From: DASXHD01 sp038239005
GTDB lineage: Bacteria; Myxococcota_A; Polyangia; Polyangiales; Polyangiaceae
Direction of reading: 5' to 3'
NCBI GenBank assembly: GCA_038239005.1
Contig: JBBSFE010000012.1
Span: 20,613-84,612, forward strand
Length of the DNA: 64,000 bases
Under the pieces are notes generated by a model, which had not been told where the DNA came from, ran no database searches, and saw nothing but the letters and a program-made list of their open reading frames with translations. Below, one piece after another: positions 35,671-44,453 of the stretch (the first letter of the stretch is position 1; every line of letters begins with the position of its first letter). Position numbers and translations under genes: made by a program.

Positions 35671-36212
35671 TTTGTCCTCTTTTCGAGCTTGGCAAGTTGC
35701 GCGCGCGCGCGCGAAAGGCGCTGGCGTGCGGCTTCGGGGGTGATGTCCAAAATTTTTGCGGCTTCGTCGTGCGACAGACCTTCGACGGCGACGAGCAACA
35801 GCACTTCGCGATTCGCCTCCGGCAACGCGAACACCGCGCGCTCGATTCGCTGTCGCGAGCGCGCGTCGTCGAGCGATTCATCGGGGCCACGCGCTTGCGC
35901 AGGCAGCGGCATGTCGTCCTCGAGGACGGCCCAGCGACTCGCATCGAGGATCGCCCACCGCCGATGACTCCGATACGCGTTGCGCGCGACAGTGAAGAGC
36001 CACGCGCGAAGATTCGTATCCGATTCGAGCTTGGTCGCGTTTCGCGCGAGCGAGATGAATGTCTCTTGAACCAAATCCATTGCCACCTCGGGATCGCGCG
36101 CGAGGCGCCACAAGAAGCCGTAGATGCGCGGGCGGTACTTGTCGTAGGCCTCATCGAACGCGCGCGGCTTGCCGGCAAGCAGCCCGTTGACGATCGCGAG
36201 GTCCTCTCCCAC
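35667..36212 (-). CDS. ECF-type RNA polymerase sigma factor
   Basis: About 181 residues from GTG 36212; the frame is open to an ATG at 36317 but that stretch crosses an inverted repeat and is not ECF-like. Region 2 is AFDEAYDKYRPRIYGFLWRL with DLVQETFISLAR; region 4 is LPEANREVLLLVAVEGLSHD followed by EAAKILDITPEAARQRLSRA, the promoter -35-recognition helix. It directs polymerase to stress or envelope genes. It is coupled to a tiny membrane protein. Confidence 0.88.
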   Translation of the reverse strand: MGEDLAIVNGLLAGKPRAFDEAYDKYRPRIYGFLWRLARDPEVAMDLVQETFISLARNATKLESDTNLRAWLFTVARNAYRSHRRWAILDASRWAVLEDDMPLPAQARGPDESLDDARSRQRIERAVFALPEANREVLLLVAVEGLSHDEAAKILDITPEAARQRLSRARAQLAKLEKRTK

Positions 36213-36240
36213 CTGAGGGAGAACGATCCAAATCGCGTTT

Positions 36241-36266
36241 CGTGACAAGAAAAATAGTTCGTCACG
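36241..36266. promoter_or_regulatory. Inverted repeat between sigma factor and divergent membrane gene
   Basis: CGTGAC (36241-36246) and GTCACG (36261-36266) are inverted with a 14-bp AT-rich spacer, 29 bp upstream of the proposed sigma start and 69 bp upstream of the divergent gene. It could be a regulator site or part of divergent promoters. The arms are short, so chance is possible. Confidence 0.3.
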
Positions 36267-36334
36267 TTTCGCGAATCGCGGCGTTTTCCCTCTCGAACGG
36301 CGCACGACGCGCCCCAAAAACGGAGAAGACGCAA

Positions 36335-36694
36335 ATGCTCGAGTTCTTTCGCAACGGTGGTTTCTCGATGTATCCGGTCCTCGTGTTCGGCTTGCTGACG
36401 CTCGGCGCCGCGATTCACTTCGCGATGCGCGCCGACAAGAAGGTGAGGAACTTCATCGAGCCGATGTACAAAGTCGTCGTCTTCTCATCGGTCACGGGCC
36501 TCCTCACCGACCTCGCGACCGTATGCGGCTACCTCGAGTCGCACGAGCTCGGCGCGAAGTTCGCAACCACGTGCGCCGAGGGTCTCAAAGAATCGCTCGG
36601 CCCGGTCATCATGGGCTCATCGTTCCTGGTGCTTACGTTCCTGTTCGTCGCGATCGGCCAACGCCGCCTCGACGCGCGCCTCGCAACGGCTTGA
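36335..36694 (+). CDS. Small membrane protein with TolQ/ExbB-like N-terminus
   Basis: 119 residues from ATG 36335, with GGAGAAG 8 bases upstream; the earlier in-frame start at 36242 lacks this and would cross the inverted repeat. EFFRNGGFSMYPVLVFGLLT resembles the first membrane helix of ExbB/TolQ/MotA proton-channel proteins. Two or three further helices follow. The conserved channel core is not clearly present, so the role is uncertain. Confidence 0.6.
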   Translation: MLEFFRNGGFSMYPVLVFGLLTLGAAIHFAMRADKKVRNFIEPMYKVVVFSSVTGLLTDLATVCGYLESHELGAKFATTCAEGLKESLGPVIMGSSFLVLTFLFVAIGQRRLDARLATA

Positions 36695-36695
36695 T

Positions 36696-37271
36696 TCAGT
36701 GGACGGCGCAGGACCAGTTCTCGTTGATGTAGCGGCTGACGCTCGTCCCCGCTTGCTTGAAGACGCTCTTCATCCGGTCGGCTGCCGTGTACGTAGTCTG
36801 GCTCGGCTGGATGGAGAGGCGGTCGAGCAACTGGCCGCTCGGCGAGAGGACATCGACGACGAAGGTGCCGACGCCAGGCTTCGAGAACATGCCCATGAAC
36901 TTTCCCGGGTCCCAGTTGGTCCACGTCGGACGAATCACGAACGTGTTGTCGGGCGTGCCGCCCGAAGCGAGCACCGTCGGCTGGCGTTTCTGGAGCTGCG
37001 ACATGAAGAGCTCGGCGCCGTTGCGTTTGTCGCGCTCGAACGAACCGACCTGGTTGTCTTGCTTCTCGGAGAGGAACTGCGCTTCGGTCTTGTCGCCAAC
37101 CATCAAGTGATCCGCGTGGATCGGTTCGACAATCGCGCGGCAACCGACTCGCGCAAACGAGCTCGGAGGAGCGTGCGAAACGAGCGTGTACTCGCCGCCG
37201 CTCGCGCAGCCAACAAGCCAAGAAACGTTGCAGACGGCAATGACGATCTTGAGGCAGCTGGAGGTTTTCAT
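36696..37271 (-). CDS. Hypothetical lipoprotein
   Basis: 191 residues from ATG 37271; the longer frame upstream has no signal. VIAVCNVSWLVGCASGG ends in the lipobox LVGC. The mature part (SFARVGCRAIVEPIHADHLM, FVIRPTWTNWDPGKFMGMF, GTFVVDVLSPSGQLLDRLSI) has the style of outer-membrane-attached lipoproteins that handle DUF4410-like propagation of a secreted factor, which I cannot confirm. It ends 1 bp from the convergent TolQ-like gene. Confidence 0.65.
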   Translation of the reverse strand: MKTSSCLKIVIAVCNVSWLVGCASGGEYTLVSHAPPSSFARVGCRAIVEPIHADHLMVGDKTEAQFLSEKQDNQVGSFERDKRNGAELFMSQLQKRQPTVLASGGTPDNTFVIRPTWTNWDPGKFMGMFSKPGVGTFVVDVLSPSGQLLDRLSIQPSQTTYTAADRMKSVFKQAGTSVSRYINENWSCAVH

Positions 37272-37362
37272 GCCCCCCATCGGCGCGAACATCTCCGGAG
37301 TTGCGCGAAAAGCGCCTCTCGTGATCGTGTAGTCTCTTAACGTGGTTCGTACTCCGAGCGTC

Positions 37363-38376
37363 ATGCCCAAGCGGGCTTCCGGGACGTTCGACGCAAGCTT
37401 GGCTGTGGCGGCGTCTCGGCTCGTCGAGGCGTCCCTATGTGTCGTTCCAGGTGAGGTGGTGCTGATCGTTCACGACGAGTCGCACAAGGCGATTGCCGAG
37501 GTCGTGGCCGACGCCGTGATGATGCGACAAGCAGAAGCCATCGTGGTCGCGCTCGACACGAATCGTCCGCACGATGCGCTTCCGCCGGCGGTGCGCGACG
37601 CGATGGGCCGCTCGCAGGCCAGCGTGCTGCTCGTCGACTTTCATCGCGGCGAGCTCGCGATGCGCACCGAGATGGTCGACGCCGCGGCGCGACATCGGCT
37701 GCGACACGGGCACATGGTCGGCGTGACGCGCGCGTCGATGGCGGCGGGCTTCTCGGTGGATCCGAATCGCATCGCCGAAAAAATTCGCGCGGTCATGGTG
37801 AGGCTTCGGCCGGATGCGCGCATCGCCGTGCGTAGCGAAGCGGGCACGGACCTCGCCATCGAGCTCACGCCATCGTGCCGATGGGTCGAATACGGTTGCA
37901 CGGTGCAGCCCGGCCGGCGCGTGAACTTGCCGGGCGGCGAGATCATCACGTGCCCGAAACGTGTCGACGGAACGTACGTCGCGGACGGCACGCTCGGCGA
38001 CGCTGACGGCGCGCTCAACCGCAGCTTGAAACGCACGCCGATTTCGCTGCGCATCGTGTCGTCACGCGTGGTCGAGGTGAAGTGCGCCGAGGATCCAAAC
38101 CTCGCGGGAATCTTTTCGGCGCGAATGGCGCGCCACGCGAACCTCGATCGCATCGGCCTCGCAGGATTCGGCGTCAACATCGGGCTCACCGCGCCCGTCG
38201 GCGATGTCTTCACGGATCAAAAAGTTCCCGGCGTGCATCTCTCGCTCGGCGAAACATTTCAGGATCGTACTGGCGCAGCATGGACGTCGAAGAGCTGGAT
38301 CGGCGTCACGTGCACCGAATCCGACGTCGACATCGACGGCGCGCCCATCCTCCGGCGCGGCCGCTTCTTGATTTGA
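37363..38376 (+). CDS. Aminopeptidase M29-like protein
   Basis: 337 residues from ATG 37363 (GTG 37342 also in frame). VVPGEVVLIVHDESHKAIAE is the M29 N-terminal domain; NLPGGEIITCPKRVDGTYVA and DGTLGD match the GGExxxxPxxxxxxG region of thermophilic aminopeptidase T/leucyl aminopeptidases. HANLDRIGLAGFGVNIGL and PGVHLSLGETF include likely metal ligands (Glu, His, Asp). It probably removes N-terminal residues from peptides in the cytoplasm using a metal. Confidence 0.75.
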   Translation: MPKRASGTFDASLAVAASRLVEASLCVVPGEVVLIVHDESHKAIAEVVADAVMMRQAEAIVVALDTNRPHDALPPAVRDAMGRSQASVLLVDFHRGELAMRTEMVDAAARHRLRHGHMVGVTRASMAAGFSVDPNRIAEKIRAVMVRLRPDARIAVRSEAGTDLAIELTPSCRWVEYGCTVQPGRRVNLPGGEIITCPKRVDGTYVADGTLGDADGALNRSLKRTPISLRIVSSRVVEVKCAEDPNLAGIFSARMARHANLDRIGLAGFGVNIGLTAPVGDVFTDQKVPGVHLSLGETFQDRTGAAWTSKSWIGVTCTESDVDIDGAPILRRGRFLI

Positions 38377-38389
38377 GGTCAAAGCTCCA

Positions 38390-39061
38390 TCAAGGCATGA
38401 TTCGGCGAACGATCATCTCGACGATGTCGTCTTTCATCGCGCCCTGAACTTTCTTGTTCGTGGCGTCGACGGGCCACACGGCCGACAAGAACGACTCTTC
38501 GAGCAGCGGAAACGCGACCATCGAAATCGCCGCCGTGCACAGCATCTGCGCGTCCACGTCGCGACGGATTTCGCCCGCGTCACGCAGCGCCTCGAGGTAC
38601 GCCTTGGTCGCATCGGCGACCGGTTTCACGCGCACGCGCACGAGATCGAGCGCGACGTTCTTGCCGCGCGTCTTCGACTCGGCTTGAACGATGGCGAGCA
38701 TCGCGCTGTGTCGAAGGAAAAAGCGCTGGAGCAGCTCCACGAACGCGCTCACGAGCGGCCGCAAATCACGCTCGCCGAGCTTCGTGCCACCGTGCTCGGA
38801 CACGCTACGAACCGTGCGCGCGAGGATGTCCCAACCCTCGGTCGTCATCGTCGAGAGCGCGCGATCGATCACCTCGCGATAGAGACCCGCCTTGTCTGCG
38901 AAGTAATGATGGATGAGCGCTTGCTGCACGCGCGCCGCTTTGGCGATCGCACCAAGGCGTGCGCCATCGAATCCTTTTGCGGCGAACTCCGCTTCGGCCG
39001 CATCGAGGATGCGCTTTTGCGTGGCCGCGGGGTTCCGCCGAGTGGGCTTTTTCTTCTTCAA
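38390..39061 (-). CDS. TetR-family transcriptional repressor
   Basis: 223 residues from TTG 39061, overlapping the stop of the upstream di-iron gene (TTGA). KRILDAAEAEFAAKGFDGAR and LGAIAKAARVQQALIHHYF form the helix-turn-helix, with YFADKAGLYREVI the usual linker. The C-terminal ligand domain is less conserved. Because it is the second gene of the di-iron operon and a palindrome covers that operon's promoter, it most likely represses its own operon and is released by a small lipophilic ligand. Confidence 0.85.
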   Translation of the reverse strand: MKKKKPTRRNPAATQKRILDAAEAEFAAKGFDGARLGAIAKAARVQQALIHHYFADKAGLYREVIDRALSTMTTEGWDILARTVRSVSEHGGTKLGERDLRPLVSAFVELLQRFFLRHSAMLAIVQAESKTRGKNVALDLVRVRVKPVADATKAYLEALRDAGEIRRDVDAQMLCTAAISMVAFPLLEESFLSAVWPVDATNKKVQGAMKDDIVEMIVRRIMP

Positions 39062-40179
39062 CTGGGCTCGAGCGACTCGAAGTGGAGCACGCCGAGCTCC
39101 CTGAACCCTTCGCGGACACGCGGCGTGAGCAGACCGAGTCGCTTCACGTTCGGTACGATCTTCGAAAAGAGGAGCGTGCGAAAGAGCTTCATCATCTCGC
39201 TCTTCGCGGCGGCCTCTTCGCACTCTCTTTGCGGAAGCCCGAAGCGCTCCCAAACCTCTTGGCCCAAGAAGCGATCCCGCAGCAAATGCGATGATTCGAT
39301 GATGAACTCTTCGCGATCACGGAGCTCGTTTTCGGGCATCTCTTTGTAGACGTCCTTCAGCGAAAGCACCCCGAACGCAACGTGGCGCGCTTCGTCCTGC
39401 ATGATGCGCTCGGTGATTTCGCGAATGAGCGGCTCGCTCGACGATTGATGAATGAGCCCGAACGCCGCGAGCGCGACTCCTTCGACCATGATCTGCATGC
39501 CGAGATATTTCATGTCCCAGCGCGAGTCGGTGAGGATGGTGTCGAGGAGCTGCTTCAACGGCTTCGAGATCGGATAGACGAGCTCGACCTTCTCGCGGAG
39601 ATATCGGTCGTACGCTTCGACGTGACGCGCTTCGTCCATGACTTGCGCGGACGCATAGAGCTTCGCGTCGATGCCGGGCACGCAGTTGACGATTTGCGCC
39701 GTCGCGAGGAGCGCGCCTTGCTCGCCGTGGAGAAAATTCGAGAGCATGTACGAGGCGATGTTGCGGCGAAGGCTCGGAACTTTTCCGTCGCGCTCGAGCT
39801 TGCGCCAGAGATCGCTTCCGTAGAGTGGGTTCATCACGTCGGGCACGGTCTCCGACTCGGGGTCGACGTTGGTGCTCCACGGGAGCGACCGCGCGTTCCA
39901 CATAAGGTCTTTCGACTTTTCGTAGAGCGCGCGCAAATCGACGCGCGCGACGTTGTACTCCCACGAGTACGCCATCGAATATTCGACCTTCAGCGACTCG
40001 GTGCCCGTCGGGCCCTCTTTCGCGGGTGCCGAAAGCGAGCGTGCGAGCTCCGTGTAATTCGGCGGTGAGGCGACCTCGGCCCCCTTGATGCGCGTCTCGC
40101 TGTCCGGCGGCGTCGGGACGCGAAGCGTCTGGCGAATGCGGGAATCGAGCGCATCAGCGATGCGTGCACGCAGCGACAT
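39058..40179 (-). CDS. Ferritin-like non-haem di-iron oxygenase
   Basis: 373 residues from ATG 40179, preceded by a strong AGGAGGT. The carboxylate-bridged di-iron site is read from two ExxH-type helices: HGEQGALLATAQIV with VMDEARHVEAYDRY, and MVEGVALAAFGLIH with IMQDEARHVAFGVL. This is the R2-like/AurF-like ferritin superfamily arrangement used by fatty-acid and N-oxygenases. The substrate is unknown; the adjacent TetR gene suggests a lipid-like inducer. Promoter and operator are visible upstream. Confidence 0.82.
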   Translation of the reverse strand: MSLRARIADALDSRIRQTLRVPTPPDSETRIKGAEVASPPNYTELARSLSAPAKEGPTGTESLKVEYSMAYSWEYNVARVDLRALYEKSKDLMWNARSLPWSTNVDPESETVPDVMNPLYGSDLWRKLERDGKVPSLRRNIASYMLSNFLHGEQGALLATAQIVNCVPGIDAKLYASAQVMDEARHVEAYDRYLREKVELVYPISKPLKQLLDTILTDSRWDMKYLGMQIMVEGVALAAFGLIHQSSSEPLIREITERIMQDEARHVAFGVLSLKDVYKEMPENELRDREEFIIESSHLLRDRFLGQEVWERFGLPQRECEEAAAKSEMMKLFRTLLFSKIVPNVKRLGLLTPRVREGFRELGVLHFESLEPS

Positions 40180-40187
40180 CAGACCTC

Positions 40188-40219
40188 CTTCGTAACTTAC
40201 TTTTTCATAAGTTGCGAAG
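40188..40219. promoter_or_regulatory. Candidate TetR operator in the di-iron promoter
   Basis: CTTCGTAACTTA (40188-40199) and TAAGTTGCGAAG (40208-40219) are 12-bp inverted arms with one mismatch and an 8-bp spacer. It covers the -10 box and reaches into the ribosome-binding site of the di-iron gene, where a bound dimer would shut off transcription. The TetR gene is in the same operon, so autorepression is inferred. Confidence 0.65.
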
Positions 40220-40232
40220 CGGCTTCGGTCAA
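40204..40232 (-). promoter_or_regulatory. Sigma-70-type promoter of the di-iron/TetR operon
   Basis: On the minus strand TTGACC (40227-40232) is the -35 box and TATGAA (40204-40209) the -10 box, exactly 17 bp apart. The -10 lies inside the palindrome. The ATG follows 24 bp downstream. Confidence 0.6.
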
Positions 40233-40249
40233 GCTAATTTACTATTTAG

Positions 40250-41077
40250 TTAGTCGCCGTCCATGCTCATGCGGTCGGGGTGGTCGCCGGTTTGGATGGC
40301 GGCGAGCTCGTGCTCGAGAGAGAGCTCGCTCCATAGGCCCCACGCGCGGACTTTCTTGTCGAGGTAGATGCAGCGCTCGGCGCAGCGCGCGATCGCTTGG
40401 AGATTGTGCGTCACCAGGACGGCAGCGATGGTTTCCGACGCGCTGATTTCGGCCATGAGGTCGACGATGGCCGCGCGGCCGCCGACGTCGACGCCGGCGG
40501 TGGGCTCGTCGAGGATGATCAAGTTCGGTTTCGTGACGAGCGCGCGCGCGAGGTAAACGCGCTGGGTTTCGCCACCGGAGAGATCTTTCATCTGCGTGTT
40601 GGCGAGCTTCTTTGCGCCGGTGCGCTCGAGGACGTCCATCGCTTGTTTGCGCTCGTCCTTCGTGATCGAAATCGGCCAGCGCTTGCGCAAGTTGGCAACG
40701 ACGACCTCGATGGGCGTGGCGGGAAAATCTCGGTCGAAGCTCTTTCGTTGCGGGACGTAGCCGACTCTGTGTCGCGTCTTCGCGGCGGGCTCATTTTCGA
40801 TCATGATCGTGCCCGTGTCGGGTTGCAAGAGCCCGAGAATGACTTTGAGCAGCGTGGATTTCCCCGCGCCGTTCGGGCCGCACAGACACAGGAACTCACC
40901 AACGGGAACGAAGAACGAGATCTCTTCGAGAACCTGTCGCGAGCCGTAGCTCACGCTGACGTCGGTCACTTCGAGAACGCGTGGTGCGTCTTCGGGGGGA
41001 AGCGTGCCGTAGTAGAGCCCGCTGTATCGACGGCTCGACTTGTTCGCTAGAGACGACGGCGGCGGCCGATCACTCAC
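40250..41077 (-). CDS. ABC transporter ATPase, zinc/manganese type (orphan)
   Basis: 275 residues from GTG 41077; the frame is open further upstream but without domain sequence. Walker A is GPNGAGKSTLL, the signature LSGGETQRVYLARAL, Walker B LIILDEPTAGVD and the switch His is in LVTHNLQ. YVPQRKSFDRDFPATPIEVV is the Q-loop form typical of ZnuC/TroB-like metal importers. No permease or binding-protein gene is adjacent, so its partners lie elsewhere. The 193 bp upstream to cysS hold nothing I can identify. Confidence 0.82.
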   Translation of the reverse strand: MSDRPPPSSLANKSSRRYSGLYYGTLPPEDAPRVLEVTDVSVSYGSRQVLEEISFFVPVGEFLCLCGPNGAGKSTLLKVILGLLQPDTGTIMIENEPAAKTRHRVGYVPQRKSFDRDFPATPIEVVVANLRKRWPISITKDERKQAMDVLERTGAKKLANTQMKDLSGGETQRVYLARALVTKPNLIILDEPTAGVDVGGRAAIVDLMAEISASETIAAVLVTHNLQAIARCAERCIYLDKKVRAWGLWSELSLEHELAAIQTGDHPDRMSMDGD

Positions 41078-41270
41078 GACAAATCCAAAGCCCGCGTGAA
41101 TTGACCGTCTCGCGCGTGGCTGGTTGCAGATGGCGCTAGCCGCCAGGTCTTCGCCAGCCGCGCATTCTGGTTCGAACATTTCGCGGCTCGGCCGCACTTG
41201 TCTCGCTGCCGCGGGTCGATCGCGACGGCATGGCAAGACTCGATCGATTCGTGTGACATCGACTTTCAGT

Positions 41271-42779
41271 CTACTGCGAGACGCGCCACGAAGTGCCGGA
41301 TTCGCCGTCGAATAGCTCGACCCCGAGCGTGGCGAGCTCCGCGCGAATGGCGTCGGATCGTGCGAAATCCTTCGAGGCGCGAGCATCGTCCCGTGTGCGA
41401 ACTTTGGCGTCGATGTCGGCTGCGGCGAGCCCGCGAATGCGTAGCCGCCGCTCGCGTGTGCGCGCGAAGAACGTTTCGACCGGCGCTGCGAGAAGGCCGA
41501 GCGGCTCGCACGCGGCGACGAGCGCGACGGCCGCAGCAGCTGCGAGAGAGCGCGCGGCGTCGTCCTTCTTTTTGGTGGCGAACGTCGCGATCTCGTTACC
41601 TGCTTTCGCGAGGTCAGCGAGCACGGCCAACGCTTGGGGCGTGTTCAAATCTTTGTCGAGCGCACCGAGCACGGCTTCGTGCGCGCCTGCGACGCTCTTC
41701 GATTGCGCTTTGAGCGCCTGCGGCCCTTCGCCGGGCGCCGCACCCGCTGCAGCACGACGCAACGAATCAAGTGTAGTATACAAGTAATCGACGCGACGCT
41801 CGGCGTCGTCGACACCGGGAAATGTGACGCGCTCGGCTGTCTTGGCGACGTCGAATTGGATGGGCCCGCGATATTGCGTGCCGAGGAGAAAGTAGCGGAG
41901 CCCTTCGGCGTCGTTGCGCGCGAGCACGTCGCGAATCGTGAAGAAGTTGCCGAGCGATTTGCTCATCTTCTCGCTGTCGACGTTGACGAAGCCGTTGTGC
42001 AGCCACATGCGCGCGAAATCGGGGCCCCAGACGCTCTCGCTTTGGGCGACTTCGTTTTCGTGGTGCGGGAAGATCAAATCCATTCCGCCGCAGTGAATGT
42101 CGAAGTGTTTGCCGAGATACTTCGCGCTCATCGCGGAGCACTCGATGTGCCAGCCAGGATGCCCGTTGCCCCATGGGCTCGGCCAGCCAAACTCGCCTTC
42201 GGGGCTCGCCTTCCAGAGTGCGAAATCGAGCGGGTCCTTCTTCAGCTCGGAGGTGTCGACGCGCGCGCCGGCGAGCAAATCGTCGATGTTGCGGTGCGAG
42301 AGCTTTCCGTATGGAGGAAACGCGCGCACCTCGAAGTAGACGTCGTTGCCCTTGGGCGTTTTGGCGACGTACGCGTGACCGCTCGCGATGATTTCTTGGA
42401 TGAGCGCGATGATCTCCGCGATGTGCGTCGAGACGCGCGGCTCGTGATCGGGCTTCGCGCAGCCAATCAACCGAAGCTCCTCTTCGCAGATTTGCCACAT
42501 GCGTGACGCAAACGCGATCGGCTCCTCGTTCACGGCTTTGGCGCGCGCCAAGATCGTGTCGTTGTAGTCGGTGATGTTGCGCGTGTACGTGACCTCGAAG
42601 CCGCGCGCGCGGAGATGCCGCACGAGAACGTCGAACGCTACGTAGCAGCGCGCATGCCCTGCGTGCGCCCCAGCCTCGTAAGGGGTGATGCCGCAGACGT
42701 AGATGCCGACTTTTCCGGGGACCTTCGGCGACAGCGGCTCGAGCCGCTGCGTGAGCGTGTTGTGGAGCCGGAGCGCCAT
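41271..42779 (-). CDS. cysS: Cysteinyl-tRNA synthetase
   Basis: 502 residues from ATG 42779 (MALRLHNTLTQRLEPL is the usual start). YVCGITPYEAGAHAGHAR holds the first zinc Cys and the HIGH-type motif (here HAGH). Other zinc ligands are in WHIECSAMS and FPHHENE, and KMSKSLGNFFT is the KMSKS motif. The C-terminal helical anticodon-binding part ends at the stop. It charges tRNA-Cys. Confidence 0.93.
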   Translation of the reverse strand: MALRLHNTLTQRLEPLSPKVPGKVGIYVCGITPYEAGAHAGHARCYVAFDVLVRHLRARGFEVTYTRNITDYNDTILARAKAVNEEPIAFASRMWQICEEELRLIGCAKPDHEPRVSTHIAEIIALIQEIIASGHAYVAKTPKGNDVYFEVRAFPPYGKLSHRNIDDLLAGARVDTSELKKDPLDFALWKASPEGEFGWPSPWGNGHPGWHIECSAMSAKYLGKHFDIHCGGMDLIFPHHENEVAQSESVWGPDFARMWLHNGFVNVDSEKMSKSLGNFFTIRDVLARNDAEGLRYFLLGTQYRGPIQFDVAKTAERVTFPGVDDAERRVDYLYTTLDSLRRAAAGAAPGEGPQALKAQSKSVAGAHEAVLGALDKDLNTPQALAVLADLAKAGNEIATFATKKKDDAARSLAAAAAVALVAACEPLGLLAAPVETFFARTRERRLRIRGLAAADIDAKVRTRDDARASKDFARSDAIRAELATLGVELFDGESGTSWRVSQ

Positions 42780-42814
42780 CGCGGTACTTTTACGTGGTAT
42801 CAAGCGACAACGCC

Positions 42815-43327
42815 ATGGACGTGCGAGCCGCCCGTTTCCTGCCGCTCCTGGCGTCGATTGCCTGCGCGAGCGGAGCCACTGCCACCCTCGAAGGTGGCGT
42901 GGTGCACGTGCAAGGCGCGACGTTTCACGTGGGTGACGTTCCTTCGGGTTGGCATCGCGTCAACGTCGACGACGCCGCGCTCGCGTTTCGCGACGAGCAC
43001 GGAAGCTCGGTCCTCGTCAGCGCGCGATGCAGCGTTCGCGGCGACGACGTCCCGCTCGTTGCTCTCGTCAACCAACTCGTTCTCGGCACGACCGCTCGCG
43101 AATACGTCAAAGAGGAGACGATCTCTCTCGACCGCCGCGAAGCGCGCCACAGCATCATGAAGGCCAAGCTCGACGGCGTCGCCCTCGTGTGGGACGTCTA
43201 CGTGATGAAGAAGAACGGCTGCGTCTACGACGTCGTGTACGTCGCGTTGCCGGATAAGTTCGAAGGCGGCAGCACCACGTTCGAGCAGTTCGCCGTGGGG
43301 CTGCGCACCATTTCGGAAGGCTCGTGA
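42815..43327 (+). CDS. Exported hypothetical protein upstream of mlaE
   Basis: 170 residues from ATG 42815 (GTG 42794 also in frame). RAARFLPLLASIACASG is a signal peptide with a weak lipobox. The mature part (VVHVQGATFHVGDVPSGWHR, AFRDEHGSSVLVSARCSVRG, LVWDVYVMKKNGCVYDVVYV) is a small beta-rich domain with two Cys. Its stop overlaps the start of the MlaE-type permease (GTGA), so it may assist that lipid transporter. No family is recognised. Confidence 0.65.
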   Translation: MDVRAARFLPLLASIACASGATATLEGGVVHVQGATFHVGDVPSGWHRVNVDDAALAFRDEHGSSVLVSARCSVRGDDVPLVALVNQLVLGTTAREYVKEETISLDRREARHSIMKAKLDGVALVWDVYVMKKNGCVYDVVYVALPDKFEGGSTTFEQFAVGLRTISEGS

Positions 43328-44175
43328 CGACCTCCGACCTTCCTCGCGAGCGCACGTCGAGCACGTCGCTTCCGCCGCCGCCGATCGGCGGGGTCGAGCA
43401 CACGGCGTCCGTTGGGTCGCGCATCACCGAGTTCGTCGACCAGCTCGGCGCGGTCGCGCTGCTCACGGGTCGCACAGCGCGCGCTCTCACCAAACGTCCG
43501 TACGAGGTACGCGCGCTCTTCTATCAAATGGAGTCGCTTGGCGTGCAGTCGACGGCCATCGTCGCGACCACCAGCATCTTCATCGGCATGGTCATGACGA
43601 TTCAGTTCGCGTTCGGCCTCCAGCGATTCGGCGGGCTCGAATACATTCCGCGCGTCATCGTGCTCTCGTTCTTGCGCGAGCTCGGGCCCACGCTCACAGC
43701 CATCATCGTCGGCGGACGTATCGGCAGCGGCATGGCCGCCGAGGTCGGCGCGATGAACGTCACCGAGCAAGTCGATGCCGTGCGCGCGCTCGGCGCCGAC
43801 CCACACAAGAAGCTCGTCTTGCCGCGTGTCGCGGCTGCGATCCTCGTGATGCCCATTTTGAGCATGTTTTCGCTGTTTCTCGGCACCATCGGTGCGATTT
43901 TGGTGTGCAAGTTCGAGTACAACATCCCGGCTCAATTCTTCATCCGCTCGTCGCTTCAGGTCGTGCGCATGAGCGATCTCTTCTCGGGACTCGGCAAGAC
44001 GCCCGTCTTCGGATTCATCATCGCGATCGTCGGGTGTCACTTCGGTCTGCGAACGACGGGCGGCACAGAAGGCGTCGGTCGCTCCACGACGCGCACGGTC
44101 GTTGTCGTGTCGATCGCGATCCTCATCGCTGATTTTTTCCTCACCAAGATCTTCGTCGCGTTTCTCCCAGCGTGA
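43324..44175 (+). CDS. mlaE: MlaE-type lipid ABC transporter permease
   Basis: 283 residues from GTG 43324. Six-helix permease with the family blocks ALFYQMESLGVQSTAIV, SFLRELGPTLTAIIVGGRIG, GSGMAAEVGAMNVTEQVDAV and GIGKTPVF-like SGLGKTPVFGFIIA. MlaE moves phospholipids between inner and outer membranes with MlaF ATPase and MlaD; neither is adjacent. Flanked by coupled genes on both sides. Confidence 0.88.
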   Translation: MTTSDLPRERTSSTSLPPPPIGGVEHTASVGSRITEFVDQLGAVALLTGRTARALTKRPYEVRALFYQMESLGVQSTAIVATTSIFIGMVMTIQFAFGLQRFGGLEYIPRVIVLSFLRELGPTLTAIIVGGRIGSGMAAEVGAMNVTEQVDAVRALGADPHKKLVLPRVAAAILVMPILSMFSLFLGTIGAILVCKFEYNIPAQFFIRSSLQVVRMSDLFSGLGKTPVFGFIIAIVGCHFGLRTTGGTEGVGRSTTRTVVVVSIAILIADFFLTKIFVAFLPA

Positions 44176-44453
44176 TGCGCTACATCATTCTCGTCGTGCT
44201 TCCGATCGTCATCGCGATCGTCGCGCTCGATGCACACGCGCGGCGAACAAGACGCGCGAGCGACTCCCCCGCGATCGGCGCGATGGCCAAGCGCCTCCCG
44301 AGTGGAGATCTCGCGCTCTCGGGCGGCGCACGCTGGCTTCGCACCCCCTCACTCGAAGAGCCCGGCGCCGCATTCGCAGACGGCATTGCCGTCCCCGATC
44401 CCGATCCCGCGGGAGGCGCGATGGCACCACCGCGCGAAGCGTGGGTTCGATGA
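44172..44453 (+). CDS. Small single-helix membrane protein
   Basis: 93 residues from GTG 44172 or ATG 44175, overlapping the mlaE stop. RYIILVVLPIVIAIVALDAH is one membrane helix; the rest is Pro/Ala-rich and probably disordered. It overlaps the next permease gene by 4 bases (ATGA). Function unknown; its place between two permease genes suggests a small accessory subunit. Confidence 0.6.
   Translation: MMRYIILVVLPIVIAIVALDAHARRTRRASDSPAIGAMAKRLPSGDLALSGGARWLRTPSLEEPGAAFADGIAVPDPDPAGGAMAPPREAWVR

Noticed and set aside
36696..37370. Longer start at 37370 for the lipoprotein
   Set aside because: It would bury the signal peptide 33 residues inside the protein and overlap the divergent peptidase gene.
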